From the NCBI GenBank assembly GCA_002095305.1, contig MIEI01000036.1:1-46687 (forward strand): a DNA stretch of 46,687 nucleotides, given 5' to 3'. The notes below the pieces were generated by a model. It saw only the letters and a program-made list of their open reading frames with translations, ran no database searches and was not told the origin of the DNA. The translations under genes were made by a program, and so were the position numbers. How positions within the stretch are numbered: position 1 is the first letter of the stretch; every line of letters begins with the position of its first letter. Source of the stretch: Pantoea brenneri (lineage in GTDB: Bacteria > Pseudomonadota > Gammaproteobacteria > Enterobacterales > Enterobacteriaceae). Positions 18,842 through 27,288 of this stretch are shown piece by piece.

Positions 18842-18978
18842 ATTCTTTAACGTCGGGTTTTATTAATCACCTTCACAAGCGTAATGCACAGAATTCATCA
18901 ATGCCGCCGGGGAAGATGCACTATGCTGTTGCGCCCTGAACTTAAAGTCCGCACCTGCAGCCGGGGTGCGCAAAATGA

Positions 18979-19926
<948 letters not shown>

Positions 19927-19948
19927 GCAGCGATAGCGCAGCGCTCGG

Positions 19949-20788
19949 TTATGCAACCGGCCGTTGCTGGCGCTCCAGCCGCCGTGTCTTCTGACCAGAG
20001 ACGATCATCGCGACGATGAACACCAATGCAAACAGCACCACGATAGTCGGCGCCGGTGCGCTGTCGAGAAAGAAAGAGAGATAGACGCCGCTGAGTGACA
20101 CCAGTACTGACACCAGCACCGCAATCAGCAGCGCGTGGGAAAAGCGGGTTGTCAGCAGAACCGCAATCGCACCCGGCGCGATCAGCAGCGAGATCGACAG
20201 GATAATACCCACCGCTTTCAGGGTCGCCACAATGGTTAACGACACCATACACAGCAGGCCGTAATGCATCAGCCGGGCCGGCAGGCCACATACCTGTGCC
20301 TGCTGCGGATCGAAGCTGAACAGCATCAGATCGCGCCACTTCAGCGCAATCACCGCGACAATCAGTGCGGCGATAATCAGCGTCTGGATGATGTCGGCGC
20401 GGGTGATGCCGAGCATATCGCCGAACAGAATATGGTCGAGATGCACTTCAGGCTTCACCGCGATGTAAAGAATCAAGCCGACTGCGAACATGCCTGAGAA
20501 GACAATCCCCAGCACGGTGTCCTGTTTAATCCGGCTGTTGTCCTGCAGAAACCCGCTGGCCACAGCACAAAACAGCCCGGCCACAAAGGCTCCAATAGCC
20601 AGCGGAATGCCCAGCATCCAGGCCAGCACGATGCCGGGAAACACCGCATGGCTCATCGCATCGCCCATTAGTGCCCAGCCTTTCAGCACCAGAAAGACCG
20701 ACAGCAAGGCGCAGGGGATCGCCACGACCAGCGCGATCAGCAGCGCGCTCTGCATAAAAGCGAACTGGAAAGGTTCAAACATCCACAT
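19949..20788 (-). CDS. sitD: Manganese/iron ABC transporter permease SitD
   Basis: A 279-aa polytopic membrane protein of the zinc/manganese/iron chelate permease family (ABC-3). The signature stretch VFLVLKGWALMGDAMSHAVFPGIVLAWMLG is at residues about 28-58, and the later helices are LTIVATLKAVGIILSISLLIAPGAIAVLLTTRF. Last gene of sitABCD. Its start overlaps the sitC stop by 1 nt (TGATG), indicating translational coupling. It forms the inner-membrane channel together with SitC. Confidence 0.94.
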   Translation of the reverse strand: MWMFEPFQFAFMQSALLIALVVAIPCALLSVFLVLKGWALMGDAMSHAVFPGIVLAWMLGIPLAIGAFVAGLFCAVASGFLQDNSRIKQDTVLGIVFSGMFAVGLILYIAVKPEVHLDHILFGDMLGITRADIIQTLIIAALIVAVIALKWRDLMLFSFDPQQAQVCGLPARLMHYGLLCMVSLTIVATLKAVGIILSISLLIAPGAIAVLLTTRFSHALLIAVLVSVLVSLSGVYLSFFLDSAPAPTIVVLFALVFIVAMIVSGQKTRRLERQQRPVA

Positions 20789-21654
20789 CAGGCAGGCTCC
20801 TCATCGGCAGGGTTGCGGGCGCGACGCCGACTCGCCAGCAGGCCATGCTTCGGGGCGAAGACAAACGCCAGCAGGAATAACAGCGTCTGCGCCACCACAA
20901 TAATCCCGCCGGTTGCACCGTCGAGATAATAACTCGCCCAGGCACCGAGGAAGCTGGTTATGCTGCCAATCGCCACCGCAATCATCAGCAGGCGCGGAAA
21001 GCGATCGGTGAGCAACCATGCCGTAGCGCCGGGCGTCACCACCAGACAGATCACCAGAAACGCCCCGACGGTTTGCAGTGCCGCCACGGTCGAAACCGCC
21101 AGCAGAGTAAAGAACAGGATCTTTAATCGCTCGGGCCGCAGACCGATAGCGCGCGCATGATTCTCATCGAAAAAGGTCACCATTAAATCCTTCCACTTAA
21201 ACAGCAGAATGATGATCGACACGCCGCCGATCAGCGCCAGTTGCAGGATATCGGCCGGTGCAATCGCCAGGATATTGCCCAGCACGATAGTCTGAATGTT
21301 CACCGAGGTGGGATTCAGCGACACCATGAACAGGCCAAGGCCAAAGAACGAGGAGAAAATCAGACCGATGATCGCATCTTCTTTTAAACGGGTGCGCTGA
21401 TTAAGCAGCAGCATACTGCCGGCCGCCAGTCCGCCCGACAGAAACGCACCCAGTGCAAACGGCAGCCCAAGCATATAAGCGCCCGCTACGCCGGGCACAA
21501 TCGAGTGCGACAGCGCATCCCCAATCAGCGACCAGCCTTTGAGCATCAGGTAGCAGGAGAGAAACGCGCACAGTCCGCCAACCATGGCGGAGACCCACAT
21601 CGCGTTGAGCATGTAGTGGTATCCGAACGGCTCCAGTAACAGATTCATGGTCAC
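20788..21654 (-). CDS. sitC: Manganese/iron ABC transporter permease SitC
   Basis: A 288-aa ABC-3 family permease, paralogous to SitD. It shows LSCYLMLKGWSLIGDALSHSIVPGVAGAYMLG in the second helix region, QRTRLKEDAIIGLIFSSFFGLGLFMVSLNP in the cytoplasmic coupling region, and VAALQTVGAFLVICLVVTPGATAWLLTDRF. It overlaps sitB by 4 nt and sitD by 1 nt. The C-terminal tail is basic and cytoplasmic (RRRARNPADEEPA). Confidence 0.94.
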   Translation of the reverse strand: MTMNLLLEPFGYHYMLNAMWVSAMVGGLCAFLSCYLMLKGWSLIGDALSHSIVPGVAGAYMLGLPFALGAFLSGGLAAGSMLLLNQRTRLKEDAIIGLIFSSFFGLGLFMVSLNPTSVNIQTIVLGNILAIAPADILQLALIGGVSIIILLFKWKDLMVTFFDENHARAIGLRPERLKILFFTLLAVSTVAALQTVGAFLVICLVVTPGATAWLLTDRFPRLLMIAVAIGSITSFLGAWASYYLDGATGGIIVVAQTLLFLLAFVFAPKHGLLASRRRARNPADEEPA

Positions 21655-22466
21655 TTCCCGTCGTGAAGCGAGGCGCGCGGCGCGATAAACGGACGCTCAT
21701 CATCGGTAATGATCTGATCGTCCAGCCCGTTGACCGCCACGTGACGCAGCACCCCGCTAAACGCCCGCTCAAGGTTGGCTGTGGTAAAGGTGGTGCGGGT
21801 CGGACCGCTGGCGAGGATGGTGCCTTTGACCATCACGGTGTAGTCGCAGAATTCCGTCACCGATCCCAGATTATGGGTTGAGACCAGCATGGTTTTACCT
21901 TCGTCACGCAACTCATCGAGCAGGGCAATGATTTTCGCCTCGGTCTGGACGTCAACGCCGGTGAACGGCTCATCCAGCAGGATCACGCTGCCCTGCTGGG
22001 CAATCGCCCGTGCGAGGAAAACCCGTTTCTTCTGTCCGCCGGAAAGTTCGCCGATCTGTCGCTGGCGATACGCCAGCATATCGACCCGCGCCAGCGCCTC
22101 ATCGACAATATCGCGGTCGTGGCGTTTAGGCCGCCGCAACAGGCCCATGTGGCCGTAGCGGCCCATCATCACCACATCCTCCACCAGCACCGGAAAAGAC
22201 CAGTCAACCTCTTCAGACTGGGGAACATAAGCCACCAGGCTCTGGCGCAGCGCCTGACGGGTCGGCATACCCAGCACTGAAATCGTCCCGGCGGAGAGCC
22301 GGACAAAGCCCATCAGCGCCTTAAACAGGGTCGATTTGCCCGATCCGTTAACGCCGACCAGGGCGGCAATGGAGCCGCCGGGGATGCTGAAGCTGGCATC
22401 ACGCAGCGCCGTATGGCCGTTTCGGTAGGTGACGCTGACCCCGGAAACCACGATAGTGTCGCTCAT
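21651..22466 (-). CDS. sitB: Manganese/iron ABC transporter ATP-binding protein SitB
   Basis: A 271-aa ABC ATPase. Walker A GVNGSGKST at about residues 38-46, Q-loop YVPQSEEVDW, ABC signature LSGGQKKR, Walker B VILLDEPFTGVD, and H-loop STHNL. The C-terminal extension (about residues 225-271) is longer than the minimal domain. It energises transport through SitC/SitD. ATG 22466 follows GGAGGAG and overlaps the sitA stop by 4 nt. Confidence 0.95.
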   Translation of the reverse strand: MSDTIVVSGVSVTYRNGHTALRDASFSIPGGSIAALVGVNGSGKSTLFKALMGFVRLSAGTISVLGMPTRQALRQSLVAYVPQSEEVDWSFPVLVEDVVMMGRYGHMGLLRRPKRHDRDIVDEALARVDMLAYRQRQIGELSGGQKKRVFLARAIAQQGSVILLDEPFTGVDVQTEAKIIALLDELRDEGKTMLVSTHNLGSVTEFCDYTVMVKGTILASGPTRTTFTTANLERAFSGVLRHVAVNGLDDQIITDDERPFIAPRASLHDGK

Positions 22467-23377
22467 GGCGCGCTCCTCCCGTGATTAATACCGTCGACCA
22501 GCGTCGCGGTGGTAACCCGCAGCAGGTCAAGGTAGGTTGGCACCGGCCCCTGCGCCTGACTTAATGAGTCGACATATAACACGCCGCCATACCAGGCACC
22601 GGTTTCGCGCGCCACCTGCCGGGCAGGTTTGTCAGAGACGGTACTTTCGCTGAATACCGCCGGAATGGCATGCTGCTTCACCTGATCGATCACCTTTCTC
22701 ACCTGCTGCGGTGTACCTTGCTGATCGGCGTTGATCGGCCAGAGGTAAAGCTCTTTCATACCGAGATCGCGCGCCAGATAGGAGAACGCACCTTCACTGG
22801 TCACCATCCAGCGTTGATTTTCAGGGATTGCGGCCACCTGCTGGCGCAGCGGCGCCAGCGCCGACGTGATCTTTTGCTTATAGGCGGCGGCATTCTGACG
22901 GTAGGTTTCAGCGTTAGCGGGATCGTACTTCACCAGCGCATCCCGGATATTATCGACATATATCAGCGCATTATCCGGGGACATCCAGGCGTGAGGATTG
23001 GGCTTGCCGTTATATGGCCCTTCGCCAATGCCAATCGGTTCGACGCCCTGCGATACTACCACTTCCGGTACGCCTTCAAGATGCTGATAGAAGCGCTGAA
23101 ACCAGCGTTCAAGGTTCAGCCCGTTCGACATAATCAGTTGCGCGCCCTGCGCACGTTTAATGTCTCCCGGCGTCGGCTGATATTCATGAATTTCGGCACC
23201 CGGTTTGGTAATTGAGCTCACCTCTGCCGCATCGCCCGCCACGTTTTTTGCCATATCAGCAATCACGGTAAAGGTGGTCACGACCTTAAATTTTTCTGCT
23301 GCATAGCTGCTGGTGGATATCACCGCGCTCAGCAACAGGCTGAAAACGAGCGTTACGCTTTTTTTTATCGGGGCCAT
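22463..23377 (-). CDS. sitA: Manganese/iron-binding periplasmic protein SitA
   Basis: A 304-aa cluster A-I metal-binding protein. Residues 1-27 are a signal peptide (TLVFSLLLSAVISTSSYAA). The expected metal ligands are visible: His64 (AEIHEYQP), His129 (NPHAWMSP), Glu195 (TSEGAFSY) and Asp270 (LYVDSLS), the His-His-Glu-Asp set of Mn/Fe binding proteins rather than the His-rich loop of ZnuA. First gene of sitABCD. ATG 23377 has GGAG upstream. A double MntR-like operator lies 39-70 nt upstream, implying repression by manganese. Confidence 0.95.
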   Translation of the reverse strand: MAPIKKSVTLVFSLLLSAVISTSSYAAEKFKVVTTFTVIADMAKNVAGDAAEVSSITKPGAEIHEYQPTPGDIKRAQGAQLIMSNGLNLERWFQRFYQHLEGVPEVVVSQGVEPIGIGEGPYNGKPNPHAWMSPDNALIYVDNIRDALVKYDPANAETYRQNAAAYKQKITSALAPLRQQVAAIPENQRWMVTSEGAFSYLARDLGMKELYLWPINADQQGTPQQVRKVIDQVKQHAIPAVFSESTVSDKPARQVARETGAWYGGVLYVDSLSQAQGPVPTYLDLLRVTTATLVDGINHGRSAP

Positions 23378-23415
23378 CGCACGATCTCCAGAGATGATTA
23401 AAATTGAAACACAAT

Positions 23416-23446
23416 TAGCCTGTGCTATTTTTTATAGCACAGGCTA
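23416..23446. promoter_or_regulatory. MntR-type operator pair upstream of sitA
   Basis: TAGCCTGTGCTA (23416-23427) and TAGCACAGGCTA (23435-23446) are exact reverse complements 7 nt apart. In context the right copy reads TATAGCACAGGCTATA, very close to the mntH-type MntR box CATAGCAAAGGCTATG of E. coli. The pair could be two tandem MntR sites in opposite orientation, or could fold as a hairpin in the leader. No clear Fur box was seen here. Confidence 0.72.
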
Positions 23447-23836
23447 TACCTTTACGACAGGCTCCATTTGTGAAGTTTCTTCAACGTCAGCGTCGTAATG
23501 CGAAGTTATGTCAACAAGCGTGGTTATTGATTGATTAGACTGGATTATTTAGGCATGTGCTTTGCCCGCTGATCGGCAACGCTGAATCAATGAGGTTGTG
23601 CGCCGGGTGGTCAGCACCGGATCAGAACCGTCCTGAAAAGCCCGCTTTACTGTCGAATCAAACGATATAGGCCAGGCGATAAAAGAAGTGAAATGCACGG
23701 TCAGCCGGGTTGTCAGGGAGAGATCGGTGACTAATGGCTATCAAAAGAGACAAATTGATAGTCAGGATAAATTAAATTTGACGAATTTTTTTGCTACAGT
23801 GAATGTTACTTACCGCAATAAAACCAGGAGGATAAT

Positions 23837-24130
23837 TTGTATTTTTCCAGCGACGAAAAAGCGAATTTCATCATTGGCGAAGCAGCAATGAACCTGATTG
23901 AAGCCAGTCAGGAGGTTAATGTAGAATTGCTGATTGGTGAGTTGCTTTCGATGTCTGCTTCAGAAGTGGATGAAAACCGTCTGGAACAGCTGCATCAGGT
24001 ACGACAATGGTTAATGGGTTTCAAAACGATTGGCGCACGTAACACTGAGCAGGCAGGCTGGTTATCAAAGCCGCTGAACGCTGACAAAATGAGCACTGAT
24101 TCTGCTGATGATATTGTGTTTAAAGGTTGA
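23837..24130 (+). CDS. YmgA-like small connector-type protein, copy 1
   Basis: A 97-aa protein starting at TTG 23837, decided by the strong AGGAGGA (23826-23832) just upstream; there is no ATG in a better position. The N-terminus MYFSSDEKANFIIGEAAMNL aligns with the protein at 24810 (MYRSDDEKLTDVMIGEAVLTL), so the two are paralogs. The family core is one amphipathic domain of about 60 residues: (I)GEA..L(I)....V....L...L..M. The tail from residue 65 is polar and non-conserved. Known relatives in E. coli (YcgZ, YmgA, AriR, YmgC) act on the Rcs phosphorelay to promote biofilm matrix production. A CTACAGT sequence at 23794-23800 could be a sigma-S-like -10 element. Confidence 0.75.
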   Translation: MYFSSDEKANFIIGEAAMNLIEASQEVNVELLIGELLSMSASEVDENRLEQLHQVRQWLMGFKTIGARNTEQAGWLSKPLNADKMSTDSADDIVFKG

Positions 24131-24152
24131 CCTGACCGGTCTTCCCCACTGT

Positions 24153-24179
24153 CGGCCTGTGCAGGTGTTGTACAGGCCG
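24153..24179 (+). terminator. Hairpin after the first YmgA-like gene
   Basis: CGGCCTGT (24153-24160) pairs with ACAGGCCG (24172-24179). It lies 23 nt after the stop and is followed only by a weak T-containing stretch (GATTCGTTT). Possible terminator separating this gene from ycgZ. Confidence 0.45.
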
Positions 24180-24311
24180 GATTCGTTTAGCGCTGAAAAA
24201 GCCAGCAAAACACCGTTTTAACCCCGCAGTAAACTCTTCGTAACATGCTGATTAATAACGCATAGCATTTTTTGCACAAAAAAAATTGTTCCGGGAATTC
24301 AAAATTCTGTA

Positions 24312-24337
24312 CAAGTTTTTGAAAGATGTATAACTTG
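24312..24337. promoter_or_regulatory. Dyad in the ycgZ promoter region
   Basis: CAAGTT (24312-24317) and AACTTG (24332-24337) form a spaced inverted repeat 45-70 nt upstream of the ycgZ start. In E. coli the ycgZ promoter is controlled by the MerR-like repressor BluR. This dyad is a candidate site, but I cannot match it to a defined BluR consensus. Confidence 0.3.
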
Positions 24338-24381
24338 CGCATCCAGAGCGCGATACATTTTAACCATCTGAGGACAACACT

Positions 24382-24627
24382 ATGCGTCAGAACGGACATG
24401 CACCGGAAGCCATCAGCGACATTGCCCGTTACTTCAATCAAGCCAGCCAGCCGTCACAGCAGGAGACGCTGGGTGAGATTGTGGTTGAAATTCTGCGCGC
24501 AGGTCATAATCTGAGTCGTAAAGCTATTTGCAGCAAACTGCTGCGCCGTCTGGAACTTGCTTCTACGCCAGAGGAAGAGAGTCATCTGCATGAACTGATC
24601 GGGCTGCTTTTCCGTCGGGAAGAGTAA
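24382..24627 (+). CDS. ycgZ: YcgZ-like regulatory protein
   Basis: An 81-aa protein that aligns along its length with E. coli YcgZ: AISDIARYFNQASQPSQQ, ETLGEIVVEILRAGHNLSRK, and ICSKLLRRLELASTPEEESH are near matches, ending in LIGLLFRREE. Start ATG 24382 has GAGGA upstream (CTGAGGACAACACTATG). In E. coli YcgZ is induced by blue light and cold through BluF/BluR and acts with YmgA/AriR on the Rcs system to favour colanic acid and repress curli. Neither bluF nor bluR is in this window. Unlike E. coli, the genes here are spaced 170-250 nt apart with hairpins between, so each may have its own promoter. Confidence 0.85.
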   Translation: MRQNGHAPEAISDIARYFNQASQPSQQETLGEIVVEILRAGHNLSRKAICSKLLRRLELASTPEEESHLHELIGLLFRREE

Positions 24628-24730
24628 TACTGATACCCGGCGTTGATGAAGGTGCATTACGCCTCAGCTCACAGCAATTCTGATCGGACTATTTTTCGCA
24701 TTAACGAAGCCCAGTGTTGCTGTCCCGTTT

Positions 24731-24757
24731 CAGGCGCCCCGTCAATGGCGCCTGTTT
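24731..24757 (+). terminator. Probable terminator after ycgZ
   Basis: Perfect 8-bp stem CAGGCGCC (24731-24738) / GGCGCCTG (24747-24754) followed by TTTCT. It lies about 100 nt after the ycgZ stop and 53 nt before the next start. Short U-tract, moderate strength. Confidence 0.55.
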
Positions 24758-24809
24758 CTACATCAGGAGCCGCAACGTGGCCAATAATTCGTAAATCAGA
24801 GAAGCCAGT

Positions 24810-25103
24810 ATGTACAGAAGTGATGATGAGAAACTGACAGATGTCATGATCGGCGAAGCCGTACTGACATTACTTAAGTCAGACAAACCGGTATCGAGCA
24901 ATGCCCTGATCAATCAGCTGGAGCTGATGGCCGCTGAGACGGACGAGGAAACAAAGGTGAAGACGATCCGCAAAGCGATTACCGAAGTGCGTAATGGCAT
25001 GGTTGCGGCACGTAAGCGCGCCAGTGGCGGGCTTCCCGAACGCGAAAATGCTTCACACCGTTTAAATAATGATGGCCCGCCTGAAGGTTCAAAAAAACAC
25101 TAA
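24810..25103 (+). CDS. YmgA-like small connector-type protein, copy 2
   Basis: A 97-aa protein, paralog of the one at 23837 (shared MYxSxDEK and MIGEAVLTLL core). The predicted domain occupies residues 1-68: VMIGEAVLTLLKSDKPVSSN, ALINQLELMAAETDEETKVK, TIRKAITEVRNGM, two or three amphipathic helices. The tail (residues 69-97) is basic, then Asn/Gly-rich and probably disordered (ENASHRLNNDGPPEGSKKH), reminiscent of E. coli YmgA's polar tail. Position between ycgZ and ariR equals that of ymgA in E. coli, so this is the likely positional ortholog. The ribosome site is weak (AGAG). Confidence 0.78.
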   Translation: MYRSDDEKLTDVMIGEAVLTLLKSDKPVSSNALINQLELMAAETDEETKVKTIRKAITEVRNGMVAARKRASGGLPERENASHRLNNDGPPEGSKKH

Positions 25104-25211
25104 ACGATCCGTTTTTTGCGGAAGCTGTGGCCATAATTTACCTGTCCACCAGGCGCTGAAGGTCATCAGAAAAAACTTTGCGGATCGCACTGGGCAAACC
25201 CGTAACAGCGA

Positions 25212-25218
25212 CTACACT
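25212..25218 (+). promoter_or_regulatory. Possible sigma-S-type -10 element of ariR
   Basis: CTACACT, the core of the sigma-S extended -10 consensus, lies 56 nt upstream of the ariR start. No good -35 hexamer is visible, as is common for sigma-S promoters. Judged by eye only. Confidence 0.35.
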
Positions 25219-25273
25219 GCTTTCTGACTTCAGTCGATGCATCTAACAAATTTTCCGCAGAGAAAGAAAAATC

Positions 25274-25528
25274 ATGCAACACTCATCTTCAGATTCAACT
25301 CTCATTGACTATTTTCGCAGCGCAGGCGATCAGCTTGCTCCAGAAACCGAATTACTGGGCGGTATCATCAGAAATATCGTGGCTGACCAGGGTCGCGTGA
25401 CCAATAAAGCCATCATCCTCTATCTGATTGCGGAACTGGAGAGTACCTCAGACGTAGTTAAGCTGGATGTGTTACGCAAAACGCTGGAAATCGTTGTTGG
25501 CCGCACGCCGGACGACGCCGGAGTCTGA
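25274..25528 (+). CDS. ariR: AriR (YmgB)-like biofilm/acid-resistance regulator
   Basis: An 84-aa protein that aligns well with E. coli AriR/YmgB: DYFRSAGDQLAPETELLGG, VTNKAIILYLIAELESTSD, VVKLDVLRKTLEIVVGRTPDD. AriR of E. coli is a small helical dimer that represses biofilm formation and affects acid resistance, acting through the Rcs phosphorelay and possibly DNA. Start ATG 25274 with GAGAAAG upstream. It is followed immediately by a long hairpin that begins inside its stop region. A CTACACT element precedes it, so it may be transcribed on its own. Confidence 0.9.
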   Translation: MQHSSSDSTLIDYFRSAGDQLAPETELLGGIIRNIVADQGRVTNKAIILYLIAELESTSDVVKLDVLRKTLEIVVGRTPDDAGV

Positions 25529-25577
25529 TGCCGGCTTCCTGCGCAATCACATGCCGGTTGCGCAGGAAGCGTCAGAC
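25523..25577 (+). terminator. Long hairpin overlapping the ariR stop codon
   Basis: GCTTCCTGCGCAA (25534-25546) pairs perfectly with TTGCGCAGGAAGC (25558-25570) over an 11-nt loop. An outer arm GTCTGA (25523-25528, including the TGA stop) pairs with TCAGAC (25572-25577). There is no U-tract, so this is either a factor-dependent terminator, an mRNA 3'-end stabiliser or a repetitive palindrome. Confidence 0.6.
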
Positions 25578-25668
25578 GACAATGCCTTATCCCCTCACCC
25601 GCCTTGCTCAACCCTTGCCAGCCCGCCAGGCTCTGAACAACAAGCCCCTGCAAAAGCTGACGCTGTGA

Positions 25669-25968
25669 TTAATCGAGTGAATCGCGATGCTGCTGACATT
25701 TCACCAGCACATGACCATTAAAGGTGGTCGGCATACGGTTTCTGACCACCGAAGCTGAGCCGATGTTGTTTTCCAGGTTGAAGTCATCGCGGGTAATGAT
25801 CAGGGTTGCAATTTCAGTAAAATAGTCACGCTGAGTGTTATTAAGTGCTTTATTATCAATCACTTTCACCACGAAAGTATCGTCATCGGTCTTGATAACA
25901 TCGTATCTCACCAGCCGACTGTTTTGATTGCTGCTGATATAGTGCGTTTCAACATCTGAAAAGATCAT
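25669..25968 (-). CDS. Hypothetical small protein, 99 aa
   Basis: Complete frame with AAGGA 6 nt before ATG 25968. I do not recognise the family. Residues 15-60 alternate hydrophobic and polar residues (RLVRYDVIKTDDDTFVVKVIDN), suggesting a beta-sheet domain, followed by YFTEIATLIITRDDFNLENN. No signal peptide, membrane segment or cysteine cluster apart from one Cys near the C-terminus (VKCQQHRDSLD). It is encoded opposite the connector array, between ariR and the fifth paralog, and its composition is more AT-rich than most genes here. Function unknown; context suggests a role in the same surface-signalling region. Confidence 0.6.
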   Translation of the reverse strand: MIFSDVETHYISSNQNSRLVRYDVIKTDDDTFVVKVIDNKALNNTQRDYFTEIATLIITRDDFNLENNIGSASVVRNRMPTTFNGHVLVKCQQHRDSLD

Positions 25969-25984
25969 CTCATATCCTTAATTG

Positions 25985-26627
25985 CGCTGACCTCTGTTAA
26001 TCCACCCGCTGTTGCTTAACAGTCAGGTGATGCAGCGTACTGTCGTCTCGTCTCGCAGCGTGAACAGCCTGACTGCAGCCCGCTCCGGCTTTGCCGCTGC
26101 GAAGAATCTTTATAACGCGTTGCGGTCGCCAATGAAACATTTCCCTTTTCTGCCGGGCTCGCCAGGCTAATGCCAGGGCGCAGCACGCCCGTCGCCACCC
26201 GGAACTTGCCAGCCGTCATTGCCAGCTCAAGGCGGAAGCGCCGCTTTCCCTGCTACACCAGCCCACGCAACGCCTTCGGCACATGTTATTCCAGCCGGAG
26301 CACAGGAACGTCCGCCAGAACCTTACCTCTATCTGTCATCCATGCCGCATATTATTCAGCTTATCCGCGGGCAACCGATTAAGTAAGAATAGTCTTATCT
26401 GGCAAAGGAAATTTTTGCAACACCCGCGCGCGATCAGAGCGGCCGGTATTGCGCGGATAATAAGCGCACTGGCGGCAACGCGTAATTTCTTCGTCGATGA
26501 GCGCGAATATTTAGCGCCGCTATACAACAACAATACAGCGTTCACGGATTAATCCGTGTTGCCCGAGGTTGATAAATAAAGCAAAAGGTTTGAGCAAGGC
26601 GGGCGTTTATTCACAACGCCCCTGGCC
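25985..26627. other. Intergenic region with a GC-rich block
   Basis: No supported gene. The block 26030-26360 is GC-rich with open frames on both strands (for example 26016-26219 minus and 26170-26382 plus), but none has a ribosome site or a family I know. It sits between AT-rich flanks and may be a dispersed intergenic repeat element. A GGGCGTT/AACGCCC stem (26601-26621) lies next to the end of the following minus-strand gene and could act as a weak terminator. Confidence 0.4.
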
Positions 26628-26822
26628 TTAATGCATTTTGCGGGTAAAAAAGCCGATCGCTTCATGGCACAGCGCTTTCAGCCGGCTATCACGCGTCTCT
26701 TCGCTGAGGCGAAACAGCGCGTCAGTAATATGATGAAAATGAACAGGCTGCCCTGTCTTAATCAGATCACTGACAATTGCGCCAACCAACGCGCGAATAT
26801 CTTTTTCTTCATCGTACTTCAC
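26628..26822 (-). CDS. YmgA/AriR-family small protein, copy 5 (GTG start)
   Basis: About 64 aa. The longer open frame begins at 26873, but a GGAGG four nucleotides before GTG 26822 fixes the start at VKYDEEKDIRALVGAIVSDL. From there the protein aligns with the other members: a charged DEEK start, (V)GAIVSDLIKTGQPVHFHHI in place of IGEAVLTLLKSDKPVSSNAL, then LFRLSEETRDSRLKALCHEAIGFF. It is the smallest of the set, lacks any C-terminal tail, and is on the opposite strand from the other four. Presumed Rcs-linked connector by family; function here unknown. Confidence 0.68.
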   Translation of the reverse strand: MKYDEEKDIRALVGAIVSDLIKTGQPVHFHHITDALFRLSEETRDSRLKALCHEAIGFFTRKMH

Positions 26823-27288
26823 ACGACCTCCAGACGGTGTATGCATATACAGTTTAACACCGTTGGAAGACAAAAAACAAAAGTGTCCGGTTCAGGGAAA
26901 TATAAGCGAAGCGGCAGAAAAGGTTATTATTCGCACAGGCTCAGAATAATATCTGGTACTATTTCGTTAGCAGGGTAACGGCAAAGATATTATCGCCAGA
27001 TATGGCGCGGGAACTGCTGCAATATATTTATCCCGCCTTTAAGCCCACGGTTAAACATATATATATTATGAAACTTATCAACGCCGCCGGATGTGATCCG
27101 TTAACTGATGGAGGTTAACCGGCACCGTCTGATGCGTCATCGTCAGTGCCTGTTTCTTCACGGCCACCGGTTTCCTTCACTGACCTGCCAGTTGGCGGAT
27201 AAAAAATTTTTCGCCAGCCAAAGCCGGTGCGGTTTAGCGCCAACAGTGTGATAAAACTAAGCCTGTTTCCCCGTCTCACGAGTGACGT
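26823..27288. other. Intergenic region upstream of the LacI-type gene
   Basis: About 470 nt, mostly AT-rich. A 38-codon frame at 27002-27118 (MARELLQYIYPAFKPTVKH...) has no ribosome site and is not claimed as a gene. It probably contains the promoters of the divergent small protein and the LacI-type regulator. Confidence 0.4.

Noticed and set aside
27002..27118. 38-codon frame starting MARELLQYIYPAF
   Set aside because: No ribosome site upstream and no known relatives; kept only as a note.
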